A stretch of DNA of 64,000 nt from Spirosoma oryzae (GTDB lineage: Bacteria; Bacteroidota; Bacteroidia; Cytophagales; Spirosomataceae). Shown in pieces: positions 17,131 to 25,800 of this stretch. Every line of letters starts with the position of its first letter. Position 1 is the stretch's first letter. A program made the position numbers and the translations under genes. The DNA lies in contig NZ_PVTE01000002.1 of NCBI RefSeq assembly GCF_003002825.1, positions 328,926-392,925 of the forward strand, read 5' to 3'. The notes beneath the pieces are model-generated. The model made no database searches and was not told the origin of the DNA. It saw only the letters and a list, made by a program, of their open reading frames with translations.

Positions 17131-18159
17131 ATGTCCAAACCCATCTTACTACTCGTCGCCATCGTATTGACGTTAGGTAGTTGTAAGGAAAAGCCGAAAC
17201 AGCAAAGCGACACGACCAGCACCCAGCCCGCCATGGCAGCCGCGCCGGCTTTCAACGCCGATTCGGCTTATCAGTACATCGATCGGCAGGTAGCGTTTGG
17301 TCCCCGCGTGGTCAACTCGGCGGCCCACCAGAAAACGGGACAGTATCTGATCGCTAAACTCAAGCAGTTTGGCTGCGACGTAACGGAGCAACCATTTACG
17401 GCAACAGCCTGGGACGGCACGAAGCTGAACTGCCTGAACATCATCGGTAGCATCAACCCGAAGGCAACCAAGCGCGTCGTGCTGGCTTCCCACTGGGATT
17501 CGCGGCCCGTCGCCGATCAGGACCCGGACAAAGCAGATCAGAGCAAAGCGGTGCCAGCGGCTAACGACGGAGCCAGTGGTGTCGGCGTATTACTCGAACT
17601 GGCGCGCACGATTCAGCAGGCGCAGAAAAAGCCCGACGTAGGTGTCGACATCATTTTCTTCGATGCCGAAGACTGGGGCAACGGCGAAAAAGCCCAGAAT
17701 GACACGAAAGACAACCTGAGTGTCAACGGGCAACCAATTGACTTTGTCGGCTTCTGTCTGGGGTCGCGGTATTGGGCCAAGAATCTGCATAAGCCAGGTT
17801 ACTCAGCTTACTACGGCATTCTACTCGACATGGTCGGGGCGAAAGGTGCTACGTTCCCCCGCGAAGGCTATTCGCAGCAACTGGCGTCCAGCGTAGTCGA
17901 CAACGTATGGCAAACCGCCAACCGCCTGGGGTATAGCCCGCTCTTCATCGATCAGTCGGGTGGAGCCATTACGGACGATCACCTGGCCCCTAATCTGATG
18001 GCCAAGATTCCGATGATCGATATCATTCATACGAGTCCCACAATGGGTGGTTTCTTCCCGGCCTGGCATACGGCTGACGACACAATGGATACCATCGACA
18101 AAGCCACATTGAAAGCTGTCGGGCAAACACTAACGCAGGTCCTTTACAATGAACAGTAA
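17131..18159 (+). CDS. M28 family peptidase / glutaminyl-cyclase-like lipoprotein
   Basis: A 342-residue lipoprotein (signal peptide with lipobox LTLGSC, Cys18) of the zinc-dependent M28 fold. Metal ligands are visible in ASHWDSRP, AANDGASG and FFDAEDWG. The last of these, with the two-strand insertion around it, resembles the glutaminyl-peptide cyclotransferase branch, which forms N-terminal pyroglutamate on exported proteins. Aminopeptidase activity is the alternative. It would be attached to a membrane facing the periplasm. Its last 11 bases overlap the next gene, so the two are probably translated together. Confidence 0.88.
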   Translation: MSKPILLLVAIVLTLGSCKEKPKQQSDTTSTQPAMAAAPAFNADSAYQYIDRQVAFGPRVVNSAAHQKTGQYLIAKLKQFGCDVTEQPFTATAWDGTKLNCLNIIGSINPKATKRVVLASHWDSRPVADQDPDKADQSKAVPAANDGASGVGVLLELARTIQQAQKKPDVGVDIIFFDAEDWGNGEKAQNDTKDNLSVNGQPIDFVGFCLGSRYWAKNLHKPGYSAYYGILLDMVGAKGATFPREGYSQQLASSVVDNVWQTANRLGYSPLFIDQSGGAITDDHLAPNLMAKIPMIDIIHTSPTMGGFFPAWHTADDTMDTIDKATLKAVGQTLTQVLYNEQ

Positions 18160-18532
18160 GTTTTTTTGCCTGCTGCTGTTGATCGGTTTCGCGAGCTGCT
18201 CTCCCCCACCCGATCAGTTCGGACGGCTCGATTTGCGGAAATGGCGGGGCGACCGGGGCGGCTGCAACGGCGTTCGGATGTCGATTCTGCCGGATTTTCG
18301 GGCGGAGATTCAGAACCTGAAAGGCAAGCGCGTCGACGTCATCGGCGAGCTGCTTGGCCGACCGGATATCAATGAAATTGCTGACCGGAATCAGAAGTTC
18401 TACATCTACTTTCTGGAGAAGGGACCGCAGTGTGACAAGCCAGGTGCGAAGTCGACAAGCCGATCGGTAGCCATTCGCATGAGTGCCATCGGTTTAGCTA
18501 CCGAAATTACGTTTCAAAACGGGCTACCATGA
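18149..18532 (+). CDS. small lipoprotein of unknown function
   Basis: A 127-residue protein with a signal peptide and lipobox IGFASC (Cys17). The mature region is basic at first, then has KGKRVDVIGELLGRPD. This helix-then-strand pattern recalls the small BamE/SmpA fold but is too weak to claim. Four cysteines in the mature part (including GGCNGV and GPQCDKPG) could form a disulfide. The ATG lies inside the end of the M28 gene (overlap ATGAACAGTAA). The conserved overlap suggests a shared role with the peptidase, but none is known. Confidence 0.75.
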   Translation: MNSKFFCLLLLIGFASCSPPPDQFGRLDLRKWRGDRGGCNGVRMSILPDFRAEIQNLKGKRVDVIGELLGRPDINEIADRNQKFYIYFLEKGPQCDKPGAKSTSRSVAIRMSAIGLATEITFQNGLP

Positions 18533-18627
18533 TCTGTTAAACATGCACAATCCGTTATTTTAAATTTTTTAACTAATTAACGCGTGTTTCAATCTTTTCT
18601 TAACGAATAGCCGTATATTTACTGACA

Positions 18628-18733
18628 CGATACGATAATCCGACAGGATAGTGTCTGAGAACATACAGTCTTATCATAGGTTAAGGTAGTTTTAAAGAGG
18701 ATGGGAGTTTGCACTCATCCTCTTTATTGTTTT
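18628..18733 (+). ncRNA. candidate small RNA
   Basis: Proposed only from layout. A near-consensus promoter box (18614-18621) is followed by about 105 nt ending in a terminator hairpin and T-run that starts about 160 nt after the nearest upstream stop codon, further than expected for that gene's own terminator. No known RNA family was recognised. An alternative is a long 3' untranslated tail of the lipoprotein message. Confidence 0.25.
18694..18733 (+). terminator. rho-independent terminator
   Basis: Ten-bp stem AAAGAGGATG (18694-18703) with CATCCTCTTT (18716-18725), followed by ATTGTTTTT. It ends plus-strand transcription from the M28/lipoprotein unit or from the candidate small RNA. Confidence 0.75.
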
Positions 18734-18806
18734 TAAGCCCTCCAGTCTACTACCAGTTCTCACTGATCGTTTTGGCCCGTCGTTGTTGACCGGCAGCTTG
18801 GTACCT

Positions 18807-18844
18807 AAAAAAATAGCGCCTACCGATAGTCGGCAGGCGCTATT
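18807..18844 (-). terminator. terminator for the DUF4270 cluster
   Basis: Stem of AATAGCGCCTACCGA (18812-18826) with TCGGCAGGCGCTATT (18830-18844), one mismatch. On the minus strand it is followed by a run of seven T. It lies 27 bases past the DUF4270 stop. Confidence 0.8.
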
Positions 18845-18870
18845 CACGCGGATATGGATCGCTCGCTTGC

Positions 18871-20235
18871 TTACAAACCCGAAGTCAAGAATAACCGGAG
18901 TTGAATCCGATCGCTAATGGGTTGCTGTTGATCACCAACCGTGACCCGTTGCGCCATTGTCCGTAGATCCGTACCGAGCGTCGTCAGGATCAGTGGCCGG
19001 TTGGGAACACGGCCCAGAATAAGGTTGCTGGCGTACTGCGTCACATCAAAGGTGTAGTTGTCGATCAAGTCGGGCTGCGTCGCATCGTAGGCATAACCGG
19101 CCGCGTTATAACCACTCTGTGGCAATGCACCGCTAGCGCCAAACGGCACAGGGCTCAACAACTCGTTTTGCGCGTTTCCAAGGAAGATAGCCAAATTCGG
19201 TGGGGTCAGGTTGTCTCGCAGCGTCTGTCGCACGGGCTGCATGACCAGTTGTGCACTGTTCAGGCCCGCATAACCGGCTGGTATTTCAAACTGACTGATA
19301 TACGGGAAGTCGATGCGGGTACGCAGGCCCATGGCAATAAAGCTAGTTCGATTCGTCAGACTGCTACTGACCGCATCTGTTTTGCTTTGCAACGCGGCAA
19401 GGGGCGTTCCCGTACGGTCGTTTATAAACTGGGTAAAGTTCGTACCTCTAAACGGAAACCGTATTGATGCCGCATTCACTGTGATATCCGTACCGATGTC
19501 AGTCGTGTGGTAATACAACCGCAAACCGGAGAAACCCCGGGTAGAAAAACCAATTAGTGTATTCCCCGACGTAGGTGTCACGAAAGCGAAGCCCTTCCAG
19601 AAATCGTCCATCGTGATATTGTCGATGATCGTTCCATCGGCCAAAGCAGCATAGAACGATTGAGCCATGGCACTCGACATACGAAAACGAATTTGCCGGG
19701 GTACGCGGGGCGGCACACCGGGTGCTGGTATCACAGTCCGGCTAAACAACGGCTTTGAATCGTAGGCGGCTGAACTGGTGTTATAGTAAGCGCGGCTACG
19801 GCTAAGTGGATTCTGAAGTTGATGAACCTCGATACCAAAAGCCGTTGTCGTATCGCCATACGCGTAGGCATAGCCTAGTTCGAGGACAAGTGAATCTACG
19901 GTAATGTTTGTCGTCGATATAAACGGATTGCCAGCGTAGTCGACGTTTGTGTAGCCCCGGGTTATCAGCGTACCGGTTCGCGAATCAGTCCACCGGCCGA
20001 CCAGCATACTCGTATCCTGGTAAGTATCGGTGGAGGCATTGAGCAGAATAGGCGATGTAACAAACGAATCCGGCGCGAGTACGGTCGATACACGCACACT
20101 AATCGTATCGAGCGATTGAATGGAAAACTCCTGCGGGTTGATTATCGCCTGGCCAATGTCAAGCGTTCCCGATTGACAGGCACACAGGCAGAGCGCAGCG
20201 ATGAACAACCCGGCAACTCGGTGAAAAAAATGCAT
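18871..20235 (-). CDS. DUF4270 family lipoprotein
   Basis: A 454-residue exported lipoprotein (lipobox LCLCAC, Cys19). The opening QSGTLDIGQAIINPQEFSIQ and the following SIQSLDTISVRVSTV segment, then long beta-rich stretches, match the DUF4270 family of Bacteroidota surface or periplasmic proteins of unknown role. It is the last gene of a minus-strand set with a kelch-repeat lipoprotein and a DUF4907 protein. This combination recurs in Bacteroidota as I remember it, which suggests the three act together. No enzymatic motif is visible. Confidence 0.82.
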   Translation of the reverse strand: MHFFHRVAGLFIAALCLCACQSGTLDIGQAIINPQEFSIQSLDTISVRVSTVLAPDSFVTSPILLNASTDTYQDTSMLVGRWTDSRTGTLITRGYTNVDYAGNPFISTTNITVDSLVLELGYAYAYGDTTTAFGIEVHQLQNPLSRSRAYYNTSSAAYDSKPLFSRTVIPAPGVPPRVPRQIRFRMSSAMAQSFYAALADGTIIDNITMDDFWKGFAFVTPTSGNTLIGFSTRGFSGLRLYYHTTDIGTDITVNAASIRFPFRGTNFTQFINDRTGTPLAALQSKTDAVSSSLTNRTSFIAMGLRTRIDFPYISQFEIPAGYAGLNSAQLVMQPVRQTLRDNLTPPNLAIFLGNAQNELLSPVPFGASGALPQSGYNAAGYAYDATQPDLIDNYTFDVTQYASNLILGRVPNRPLILTTLGTDLRTMAQRVTVGDQQQPISDRIQLRLFLTSGL

Positions 20236-20257
20236 CTGTAACGTATGTGATGTATGA

Positions 20258-20608
20258 TTAGGGGATTGAAATATTCATGTCCCGCAGTTCATCCGGCGTG
20301 ATGGTCGGTAGCCCCTTCCCTTCTTTGAGCTTGCTAATAACGCGTTCACCCACCTGACGGGCCTGGATTTCGTTCGCGAATCCCCGGTCACCAGCCGCTC
20401 CGGGTATGGTCGGCTGGTGGAGTATCAAACGCCCCTGATTGAGCACATCATACCCCCAACCCGTCGACGTTCTGATTACCTGTAATTGGTAGCCCGAACG
20501 GGATTTGTATACCTGATAGACGGTCAGTAACGCCAGTACAGCAAGGGCGATAAACAGAATACGCCGGACAACTGATGGTTGTCCGGCGTGCTCAGTATCA
20601 ATAGGCAT
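20258..20608 (-). CDS. DUF4907 family membrane-anchored protein
   Basis: A 116-residue protein with one N-terminal membrane segment (RRILFIALAVLALLTVYQVY) and a small extracytoplasmic domain. The pattern GWGYDVLNQGRLILHQPTIP, later F-A-N-E and PTITPDEL, matches DUF4907. Start: the ATG at 20608 overlaps the end of the kelch gene by 11 bases; the frame extends upstream but without good composition. DUF4270 follows after 22 bp. Function unknown; the arrangement points to a shared surface complex. Confidence 0.82.
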   Translation of the reverse strand: MPIDTEHAGQPSVVRRILFIALAVLALLTVYQVYKSRSGYQLQVIRTSTGWGYDVLNQGRLILHQPTIPGAAGDRGFANEIQARQVGERVISKLKEGKGLPTITPDELRDMNISIP

Positions 20609-21605
20609 CGGTATTCTGCGTAACTGTCGGATCGAAAATCCACAGATCGTCAGTACGGCTCGATACGCCACCCGTTGTTACATAACCTTTGTTACCAATG
20701 GCAAACCCTTGTGCGTACTGCCGGTCAGCCCCCTCGAAGACACCTAACGTAGTCCAGGTATCCGTAGCAGGATCATACTGCCAAACGGGGGTATTACTCG
20801 ACGATGCGCCAGTACCTGCAACGACATAGCCTTTACCGTTGATGGCAAAGCCAACGCCGTAGTTACGGGCAATAGCTGACTGATCGGTCGTGAACTGGAG
20901 TTTCTGCGTCCACAGGTTCTGGGTTGGGTCATACACCCACCAGTCACGTTGTAGTGTACCGTTATTGTTGCCGGTACCCATGTACGCCTTACCATCAATA
21001 ACGAACGCTAACGCACCAGTCCGTTTGTCACCACCGTAGCTGGCGGACTGACTCCAGGTGGCCGTAGTCGGGTTGTACGACCACATATCTTTGACGAAGT
21101 TGCCGTCGAAACCGGTACCGACATACCCAATGTTGTTGATTGAGAAAGCCGTCGCATTCCGGCGGGCACTACCGCCGAAATCAGCGATTTTCTTCCAGGT
21201 ATTGGCTGATGGATCGTACTCGTAGAAATCTTTGAGCCGGTCACCGTTCGCATTCGTACCCGTGCCAATGTATCCTTTGTTGGCAGCCGCGAAACCTACA
21301 CCGTAGATACGGCCGACACCAGCGTAGTTTGCTTTTTGCGTCCAGGCATTTCTAGATGGGTCATACGACCAGAAATCAGTCAGCCGATTGTTGTCCGAGT
21401 CAACACCTGTACCAAGGTAAGCGATGTTTCCGATCACAAAGCTAGATGCACCCGTCCGGGCGACGCCATCAAGGGCAGACCCCCGTGTCCAGTCGCCCAG
21501 CGTACCGGTCGTACTCGAACTATTACAACTTGCCAGCCCACCGGCCCAGCCCACACAACCTACGAACAGCAGGGCATTTACCCACTGACCACGAAAACGA
21601 GACAT
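20598..21605 (-). CDS. kelch-repeat beta-propeller lipoprotein
   Basis: A 335-residue exported lipoprotein (lipobox GGLASC) built of about six kelch repeats. Each repeat has a pattern like AYLGTGVDSDNN...DFWSYDPSRNAWTQKANY, with the double-glycine or Gly-Thr-Gly strand and the Tyr/Trp pair. Such propellers usually bind protein or glycan partners. The start is the ATG at 21605; an ATG at 21668 is possible. It heads the kelch-DUF4907-DUF4270 set, with the two downstream genes overlapping or closely spaced. Confidence 0.88.
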   Translation of the reverse strand: MSRFRGQWVNALLFVGCVGWAGGLASCNSSSTTGTLGDWTRGSALDGVARTGASSFVIGNIAYLGTGVDSDNNRLTDFWSYDPSRNAWTQKANYAGVGRIYGVGFAAANKGYIGTGTNANGDRLKDFYEYDPSANTWKKIADFGGSARRNATAFSINNIGYVGTGFDGNFVKDMWSYNPTTATWSQSASYGGDKRTGALAFVIDGKAYMGTGNNNGTLQRDWWVYDPTQNLWTQKLQFTTDQSAIARNYGVGFAINGKGYVVAGTGASSSNTPVWQYDPATDTWTTLGVFEGADRQYAQGFAIGNKGYVTTGGVSSRTDDLWIFDPTVTQNTDAY

Positions 21606-21719
21606 AAAAGAGTTATTAGTAGTAGTACCAGCCGACGGCTTCTGACAATTGATTGAATTCAAATCCATGAGAAACGTAACGGAAAAACAAGGCAAAATTA
21701 AACGAAACTATCTATATAA

Positions 21720-21755
21720 CAGACCCGCAATGCACCATCGTACATTGCGGGTCTG
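21720..21755 (-). terminator. hairpin between S41 lipoprotein and kelch genes
   Basis: Perfect 13-bp arms CAGACCCGCAATG (21720-21732) and CATTGCGGGTCTG (21743-21755). There is no clear T-run on the minus strand, so it could be a terminator or an mRNA 3'-end stabiliser. Confidence 0.55.
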
Positions 21756-21789
21756 ATAATTTCTACCGCTATGGAACGCTGGAACTCGT

Positions 21790-23250
21790 TTACAGGTGAC
21801 TTATTTTCATGTCTTTGACCATCAACCCGCCTTTCGCTTTCTGCTGAATCGACGAGCCCAGCACCGGTAACGGGTTGCGCACAGTCGTGGCCGCATGTCG
21901 GCCGGAAGCCGCCGTACCGGCAATCTGGTACAACGCTTCGTTCAGCAACGCATCCCGCACGTCACCCAGCGGGTAAAGGGTAATGGGTTCTTCAACCTCA
22001 GTAGTCGGCGTAAATCCAGTCGAATAATCCGACTGCCCCAGGCTGTTGTACGACCGAAACACGATGGGCTGCATACCCCAGTTTATTTTTCCCGTGTCGT
22101 CGGTTATCGTAATAGACCCCACATTCTTCCCATAGGTTGTAGTGCCAATCGTATTTACTGTCATATAGGGCCGAAGTCCGTTGATAATCAGCTCACTGGC
22201 CGACGCCGTCCGGTCTGTCGTCAGCACGTACAGGCGGCTCAGGTTGCTACCGATGTTCTGCGCCTTCGTGCTGAATTTTTGTAGGAAGAAGTCGCTACCG
22301 TACTGCTTTTGCAGCACCGGCGTCAGCGTACTGTTCCAGCTTTCCCGGAAGTACAGCTTCGAGTCATCAACGCCTTTACCGATTAGACTGGCCAGGTTAG
22401 CCGACGACGAGGTATATCCCCCCGGATTGTAGCGCAGGTCGAGTACCAGTTCGTTGATACCCGCCGACTTGAACTGGGCAAAGATCGCATCGACCTGATC
22501 GTCGTATTCACTGCCTTTGCTACCGTTGGGAGCTGGCACAAACTGGTTGTAAACGAGGTAGCCAATTTTTTTCGTACCGACCGTGTAAATCGAATCCAGA
22601 TAAACCGGATTGGCCTGAAAAACAGTCGTCGTCACGCTCTTCGTTACCCCGGAATCGACAATTGATTGATTGCTGACGGTACCCAGCCCGAACGTGTAGT
22701 TCGTCACCGAATCGTCGAATAACAAGGATTGATAATTCGTCGTCGTGATTCCCTGCCCGTTTACTTTGGTAATAATGTCGCCCCGCTTCAGACCAGCATT
22801 GGCGGCCGGTGAATTAGGTAGCACATACAGAACCTGCGCAATCACGTCGGTCGATCCGCTGGCCCGGAGATAGAGTGCAAACTCCATTCCCGTCGTTTTC
22901 GTCTCTCCGCTCAGGCTGGATGTCAGGTCGCTGGCATTTTCTTCGATCCACGAAAAGCGATCACCTTCCGGATTGGTCGTGGCGTTGTATGTATTCAGCA
23001 GCGAATCGAAAAAATCCGACGGAGCCAACGTTTTGTCGGGGTTTGCCGGAATCTTGTCGTTCCAGTAGTAGTACGTCTGCATGTTGTCGAGAATCCACGA
23101 ATCGACGGTTTGATTCTCGGTTGTCGACGTCGACGATTGTGGGGTTACGGTATCGGCCTCCTGATGCTTACAACTGGTTAGGCTCATTGCTAAACCAGCG
23201 ATCAGCAGACTACCTGCCCGCGCCCATGTGCTTGTGATCCTGTTTCTCAT
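21790..23250 (-). CDS. S41 family peptidase lipoprotein with PDZ domain
   Basis: A 486-residue C-terminal-processing-type protease anchored as a lipoprotein (lipobox SLTSC). An N-terminal helical region (VDSWILDNMQTYYYWNDKIP) typical of Bacteroidota S41 proteins is followed by a PDZ domain (PNSPAANAGLKRGDIITKVN near 165-185). The S41 core has LVLDLRYNPGG and the serine in TASASELIINGL. The substrate is unknown. ATGs at 23250 and 23268 are both usable; the shorter was chosen because it puts the basic residues next to the hydrophobic core. It appears monocistronic. Confidence 0.9.
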   Translation of the reverse strand: MRNRITSTWARAGSLLIAGLAMSLTSCKHQEADTVTPQSSTSTTENQTVDSWILDNMQTYYYWNDKIPANPDKTLAPSDFFDSLLNTYNATTNPEGDRFSWIEENASDLTSSLSGETKTTGMEFALYLRASGSTDVIAQVLYVLPNSPAANAGLKRGDIITKVNGQGITTTNYQSLLFDDSVTNYTFGLGTVSNQSIVDSGVTKSVTTTVFQANPVYLDSIYTVGTKKIGYLVYNQFVPAPNGSKGSEYDDQVDAIFAQFKSAGINELVLDLRYNPGGYTSSSANLASLIGKGVDDSKLYFRESWNSTLTPVLQKQYGSDFFLQKFSTKAQNIGSNLSRLYVLTTDRTASASELIINGLRPYMTVNTIGTTTYGKNVGSITITDDTGKINWGMQPIVFRSYNSLGQSDYSTGFTPTTEVEEPITLYPLGDVRDALLNEALYQIAGTAASGRHAATTVRNPLPVLGSSIQQKAKGGLMVKDMKISHL

Positions 23251-23389
23251 AATCGTATTGCTAGTCATGCGTTTCCGTATGATTAGCAGTACGCTAAGTA
23301 CTGTTCGGCTGTTGCCCACTACCGGTTAATAAACGATTAATCAGGCAGATTACGCTACGAATCGACCAATCTAATCGACAGACAGCAAC

Positions 23390-23971
23390 CTAGATGTAGA
23401 ATTTTTTCCGTCGAATAATCTCATCCACTACATCCGGGACCATGTACCGGATCGAGCGATTAGCCCGGATAGCGTCGCGAATAAACGTCGCCGAAATGTC
23501 CAGCAACGGAGCGTCAACTAATTGTACGTTGTCGTGGTGCCGCAAGTTGGCGCCGGCTTCGGCAGCGACGCCGGGCCGTGGATACACGTACAAGCCGTAC
23601 TGATCGAGAAGCTGCTGGTAGTTTTTCCAGTTGACAAACTGCGTCAGGTTGTCTTCCCCCATAATCAGCCGAAACGTGTGCTGCGGAAATTTCTCGCCCA
23701 GCCGTACCAGCGTATCGATCGTGTAGCTGGGTTTGGGCATCGAGAACTCGATATCCGTTGCGCGCAACAGGCTGTTATCAGCAATGGCCTGTTGTACCAT
23801 GTCGAAGCGGTCGAAGGCATGGAGCAGACTAGTGGCCTTCTTAAACGGGTTCTGTGGTGATACCACAAACCAGACCTGATTCAAATCGGTCGTCGTGGCC
23901 ATCGTGTTGGCGATAATTAGATGACCGACATGGATGGGGTTGAACGAGCCAAAAAACAGACCAATATTCAT
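23390..23971 (-). CDS. nadD: nicotinate-nucleotide adenylyltransferase
   Basis: Joins ATP to nicotinate mononucleotide in NAD synthesis. The 193-residue product starts MNIGLFFGSFNPIHVGH, which contains the GSFNPIHxGH nucleotidyltransferase signature. It ends with DISATFIRDAIRANRSIRYM, the family's ISATxIR segment. Length is normal. It follows gmk on the same strand across a strong palindromic element (23994-24065), which may reduce cotranscription. Confidence 0.95.
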   Translation of the reverse strand: MNIGLFFGSFNPIHVGHLIIANTMATTTDLNQVWFVVSPQNPFKKATSLLHAFDRFDMVQQAIADNSLLRATDIEFSMPKPSYTIDTLVRLGEKFPQHTFRLIMGEDNLTQFVNWKNYQQLLDQYGLYVYPRPGVAAEAGANLRHHDNVQLVDAPLLDISATFIRDAIRANRSIRYMVPDVVDEIIRRKKFYI

Positions 23972-23993
23972 AAATGGAGTTTTAGCGTTATAA

Positions 23994-24065
23994 AGTCGTA
24001 GGGTTGTCAAGTTGGCTGACGCCGGAGATACTGGACGCGTCAGCTAACTTGACAACCCTACGACT
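23994..24065. repeat. 29-bp-arm palindromic repeat
   Basis: Arms 23994-24022 and 24037-24065 pair over 29 bp with one mismatch around a 14-nt loop. The inner half (AGTTGGCTGACGC type) resembles the element at 27407-27502. It lies between gmk and nadD, both on the minus strand. Confidence 0.9.
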
Positions 24066-24082
24066 CTGTAACTTTACAACCG

Positions 24083-24682
24083 CTAGATTATCATTCCCTT
24101 CTCCGGTACCTCGTTTCGTTGCACGAAGTTATCGACCAGCTTTTGCGCCTTCTGTAGTGAAGTTTCGAGTTCGTCATTGACCAGAATTACATCGAACTGA
24201 TCCTGAAAACTCATCTCGAAGTGGACTTTAAACAACCGCTTCGACAGACTTTCCTCCGTTTCCGATCCGCGTCCGATCAACCGTTGCCGGAGCGTTTCTT
24301 CATCAGGCACTTTTACGAATACGGCTAAGGCTTTGTCGCCGTAGTACTGCTTGAGCTTCAGACCGCCCTGCACGTCGACATCGAACAGGACATGCTTACC
24401 GCTATCCCATACACGCTGTATCTCGGCTTTCAGAGTGCCATAGAACGCTCCTGTATATACTTCTTCCCATTCGACAAATTCACCCGCGTCAATCTTGTGC
24501 TTGAAATCGTCGGGCGTCAGGAAATAATAGTCTTTACCGTTCTCTTCGCTACGGCCCCGGCGGTCACGCGTACAGGCCGAGATCGAAAAACCAAGGTTAC
24601 TGTTTTCGCTCAGCAGATGTTTGACAATGGTGGTTTTACCAGAACCGGAGGGAGCCGAGAAGATGATCAGTTTACCGTCCAA
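24083..24682 (-). CDS. gmk: guanylate kinase
   Basis: Phosphorylates GMP to GDP with ATP; essential in nucleotide metabolism. The 199-residue protein has the P-loop [11 protein letters not shown] at residues 10-20, [10 protein letters not shown] for the GMP site, and [12 protein letters not shown] and [13 protein letters not shown] in the GMP-binding domain. No ATG is available: the codon at 24682 is TTG, giving [15 protein letters not shown], which fits the family start. Upstream in-frame codons contain no ATG before the terminator at 24714. So this gene almost certainly uses TTG. Confidence 0.95.
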   Translation of the reverse strand: MDGKLIIFSAPSGSGKTTIVKHLLSENSNLGFSISACTRDRRGRSEENGKDYYFLTPDDFKHKIDAGEFVEWEEVYTGAFYGTLKAEIQRVWDSGKHVLFDVDVQGGLKLKQYYGDKALAVFVKVPDEETLRQRLIGRGSETEESLSKRLFKVHFEMSFQDQFDVILVNDELETSLQKAQKLVDNFVQRNEVPEKGMII

Positions 24683-24713
24683 AATAATAGTGATGAATAG
24701 GGTTAAAAAATTA

Positions 24714-24757
24714 ATTGGGGTAAACGGAGCCTTGGTTGGTTCTCCGTTTACCCCAAT
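24714..24757 (-). terminator. terminator after the anti-sigma gene
   Basis: Perfect 16-bp arms (24714-24729 with 24742-24757). On the minus strand it is followed by TTAATTTTTTAA. It separates the sigma/anti-sigma unit from gmk. Confidence 0.8.
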
Positions 24758-24773
24758 CTATGTGTTCTATACG

Positions 24774-25064
24774 TTAGCTGAATGTCAGTATCTTGGACTT
24801 GATCGTCTCAATCAATTGATCCGGGCAGCATCGCTTCTCCATTCGCTTGGTGAGGAGCTCTTTCACTTCTCGCTCGAGGTGATACATCTCGATACAGGGG
24901 CGGCAGGTTTCCAGGTTATCTTTCAACCGGGCGAGCTGCTGTTCGGTGGCTTCACCATCCACTATCAACTGAATCATCTTCAGACAGTCGGCCCGGTGAC
25001 CGCACTCATGTTTCATCCCAGGCTTGTCGGGCGATGAAGATGACGATGGCAACGACGTTTGCAT
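24774..25064 (-). CDS. anti-sigma factor (zinc-finger-like)
   Basis: A 96-residue cytoplasmic protein lying 79 bp after an ECF sigma gene on the same strand, so its cognate partner is likely that sigma factor. It shows the anti-sigma pattern DCLKMIQLIVDGEAT (Cys27), then LETCRPC (Cys54, Cys57). The histidine normally four residues before the first cysteine of that pair is Asn50. A CC pair at 79-80 in KRCCPDQL resembles the later cysteine of mycothiol/RsrA-type anti-sigma factors. It lacks a membrane segment. Redox or metal sensing is plausible, but the altered zinc ligand makes it uncertain. An ATG at 25016 is an alternative start. Confidence 0.78.
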   Translation of the reverse strand: MQTSLPSSSSSPDKPGMKHECGHRADCLKMIQLIVDGEATEQQLARLKDNLETCRPCIEMYHLEREVKELLTKRMEKRCCPDQLIETIKSKILTFS

Positions 25065-25143
25065 TGGAAATATTTTATTTATTCCAAAAATAATAATACG
25101 TTAAGTTATCAGCACAACCTATTTATCGATAGAAAAGGTTCGT

Positions 25144-25800
25144 TTATTCGTCGCTTTCTTCGTCATATCCCATCGACGATGCATAGTCGCGTAATTTCTC
25201 CTTTAGCAGATTACGGGCGCGGTGCAAACGAGACCGAACCGTACCGATCGGAATGTCCAGAATTTTGGCCATCTCCTCGTACGTAAACCCTTCAATATCA
25301 CAAAGTATAATTACCGTTCTAAAGTCGACGGGCAACGAGTTTAGCGCTGTTGCGACTTCGTCTCCGATCAGATCAGAAACCGTTTCGGCCCGTAGGTCGA
25401 CGGTGTGTTCGGCTTCAGCGTCTTCCGAGTTATAGGTCGTTTCAACGTCCTGATAATCGACTTTTGCCGGCTCCTTACTTTTCTTCCGGTAATCGTTTAT
25501 GAAGCTGTTCTTCAGAATTCGAAACAGCCATGCTTTTGCGTTAGTTCCTTGCTCAAATGACGAAATAAACCGGAAGGCTTTGAGGTAAGTATCCTGCACC
25601 AGATCATTCGCGTCGTCTTCATCCATCGTCAGCCGAAACGCAAAATTGTACATGGAATCTATGTGCGGCATAAATTCCTTGTTGAAGACCTGGTATTTCT
25701 GCTGATCGGTATAGCTACTACGAGCAGGCGTTTCAGCAGCCGGTTGCTGACTATCGGGCTGTTGCGTTTGGTCGTCGTCGCGAGTCGGCGTATCTGACAT
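25144..25800 (-). CDS. ECF-type sigma-70 family RNA polymerase sigma factor
   Basis: A 218-residue sigma factor. Region 2 includes MYNFAFRLTMDEDDANDLVQ and AWLFRILKNSFINDYRKKS, which bind polymerase core and the -10 element. Region 4 ends with YEEMAKILDIPIGTVRSRLH and RARNLLKEKL, the helix-turn-helix for the -35 element. A long acidic, Gln-rich N-terminal tail (about 30 residues) and an acidic linker between the two regions are less usual. The ATG at 25800 is chosen; ATGs or alternatives upstream at 25821 and 25866 are possible. The partner anti-sigma gene lies downstream. Confidence 0.93.
   Translation of the reverse strand: MSDTPTRDDDQTQQPDSQQPAAETPARSSYTDQQKYQVFNKEFMPHIDSMYNFAFRLTMDEDDANDLVQDTYLKAFRFISSFEQGTNAKAWLFRILKNSFINDYRKKSKEPAKVDYQDVETTYNSEDAEAEHTVDLRAETVSDLIGDEVATALNSLPVDFRTVIILCDIEGFTYEEMAKILDIPIGTVRSRLHRARNLLKEKLRDYASSMGYDEESDE

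Larger units (their letters stand above)
18533..18870. other. 338-bp intergenic region between convergent genes
   Basis: AT-rich at first (18540-18625). It then holds a possible -7 box TATATTTA (18614-18621), a hairpin-forming stretch starting GACAC (18624) and ending GTGTC (18655), and a terminator at 18694-18733. A second terminator for the opposite strand follows at 18812-18844. No protein frame is convincing. The first part may encode a small RNA. Confidence 0.5.
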
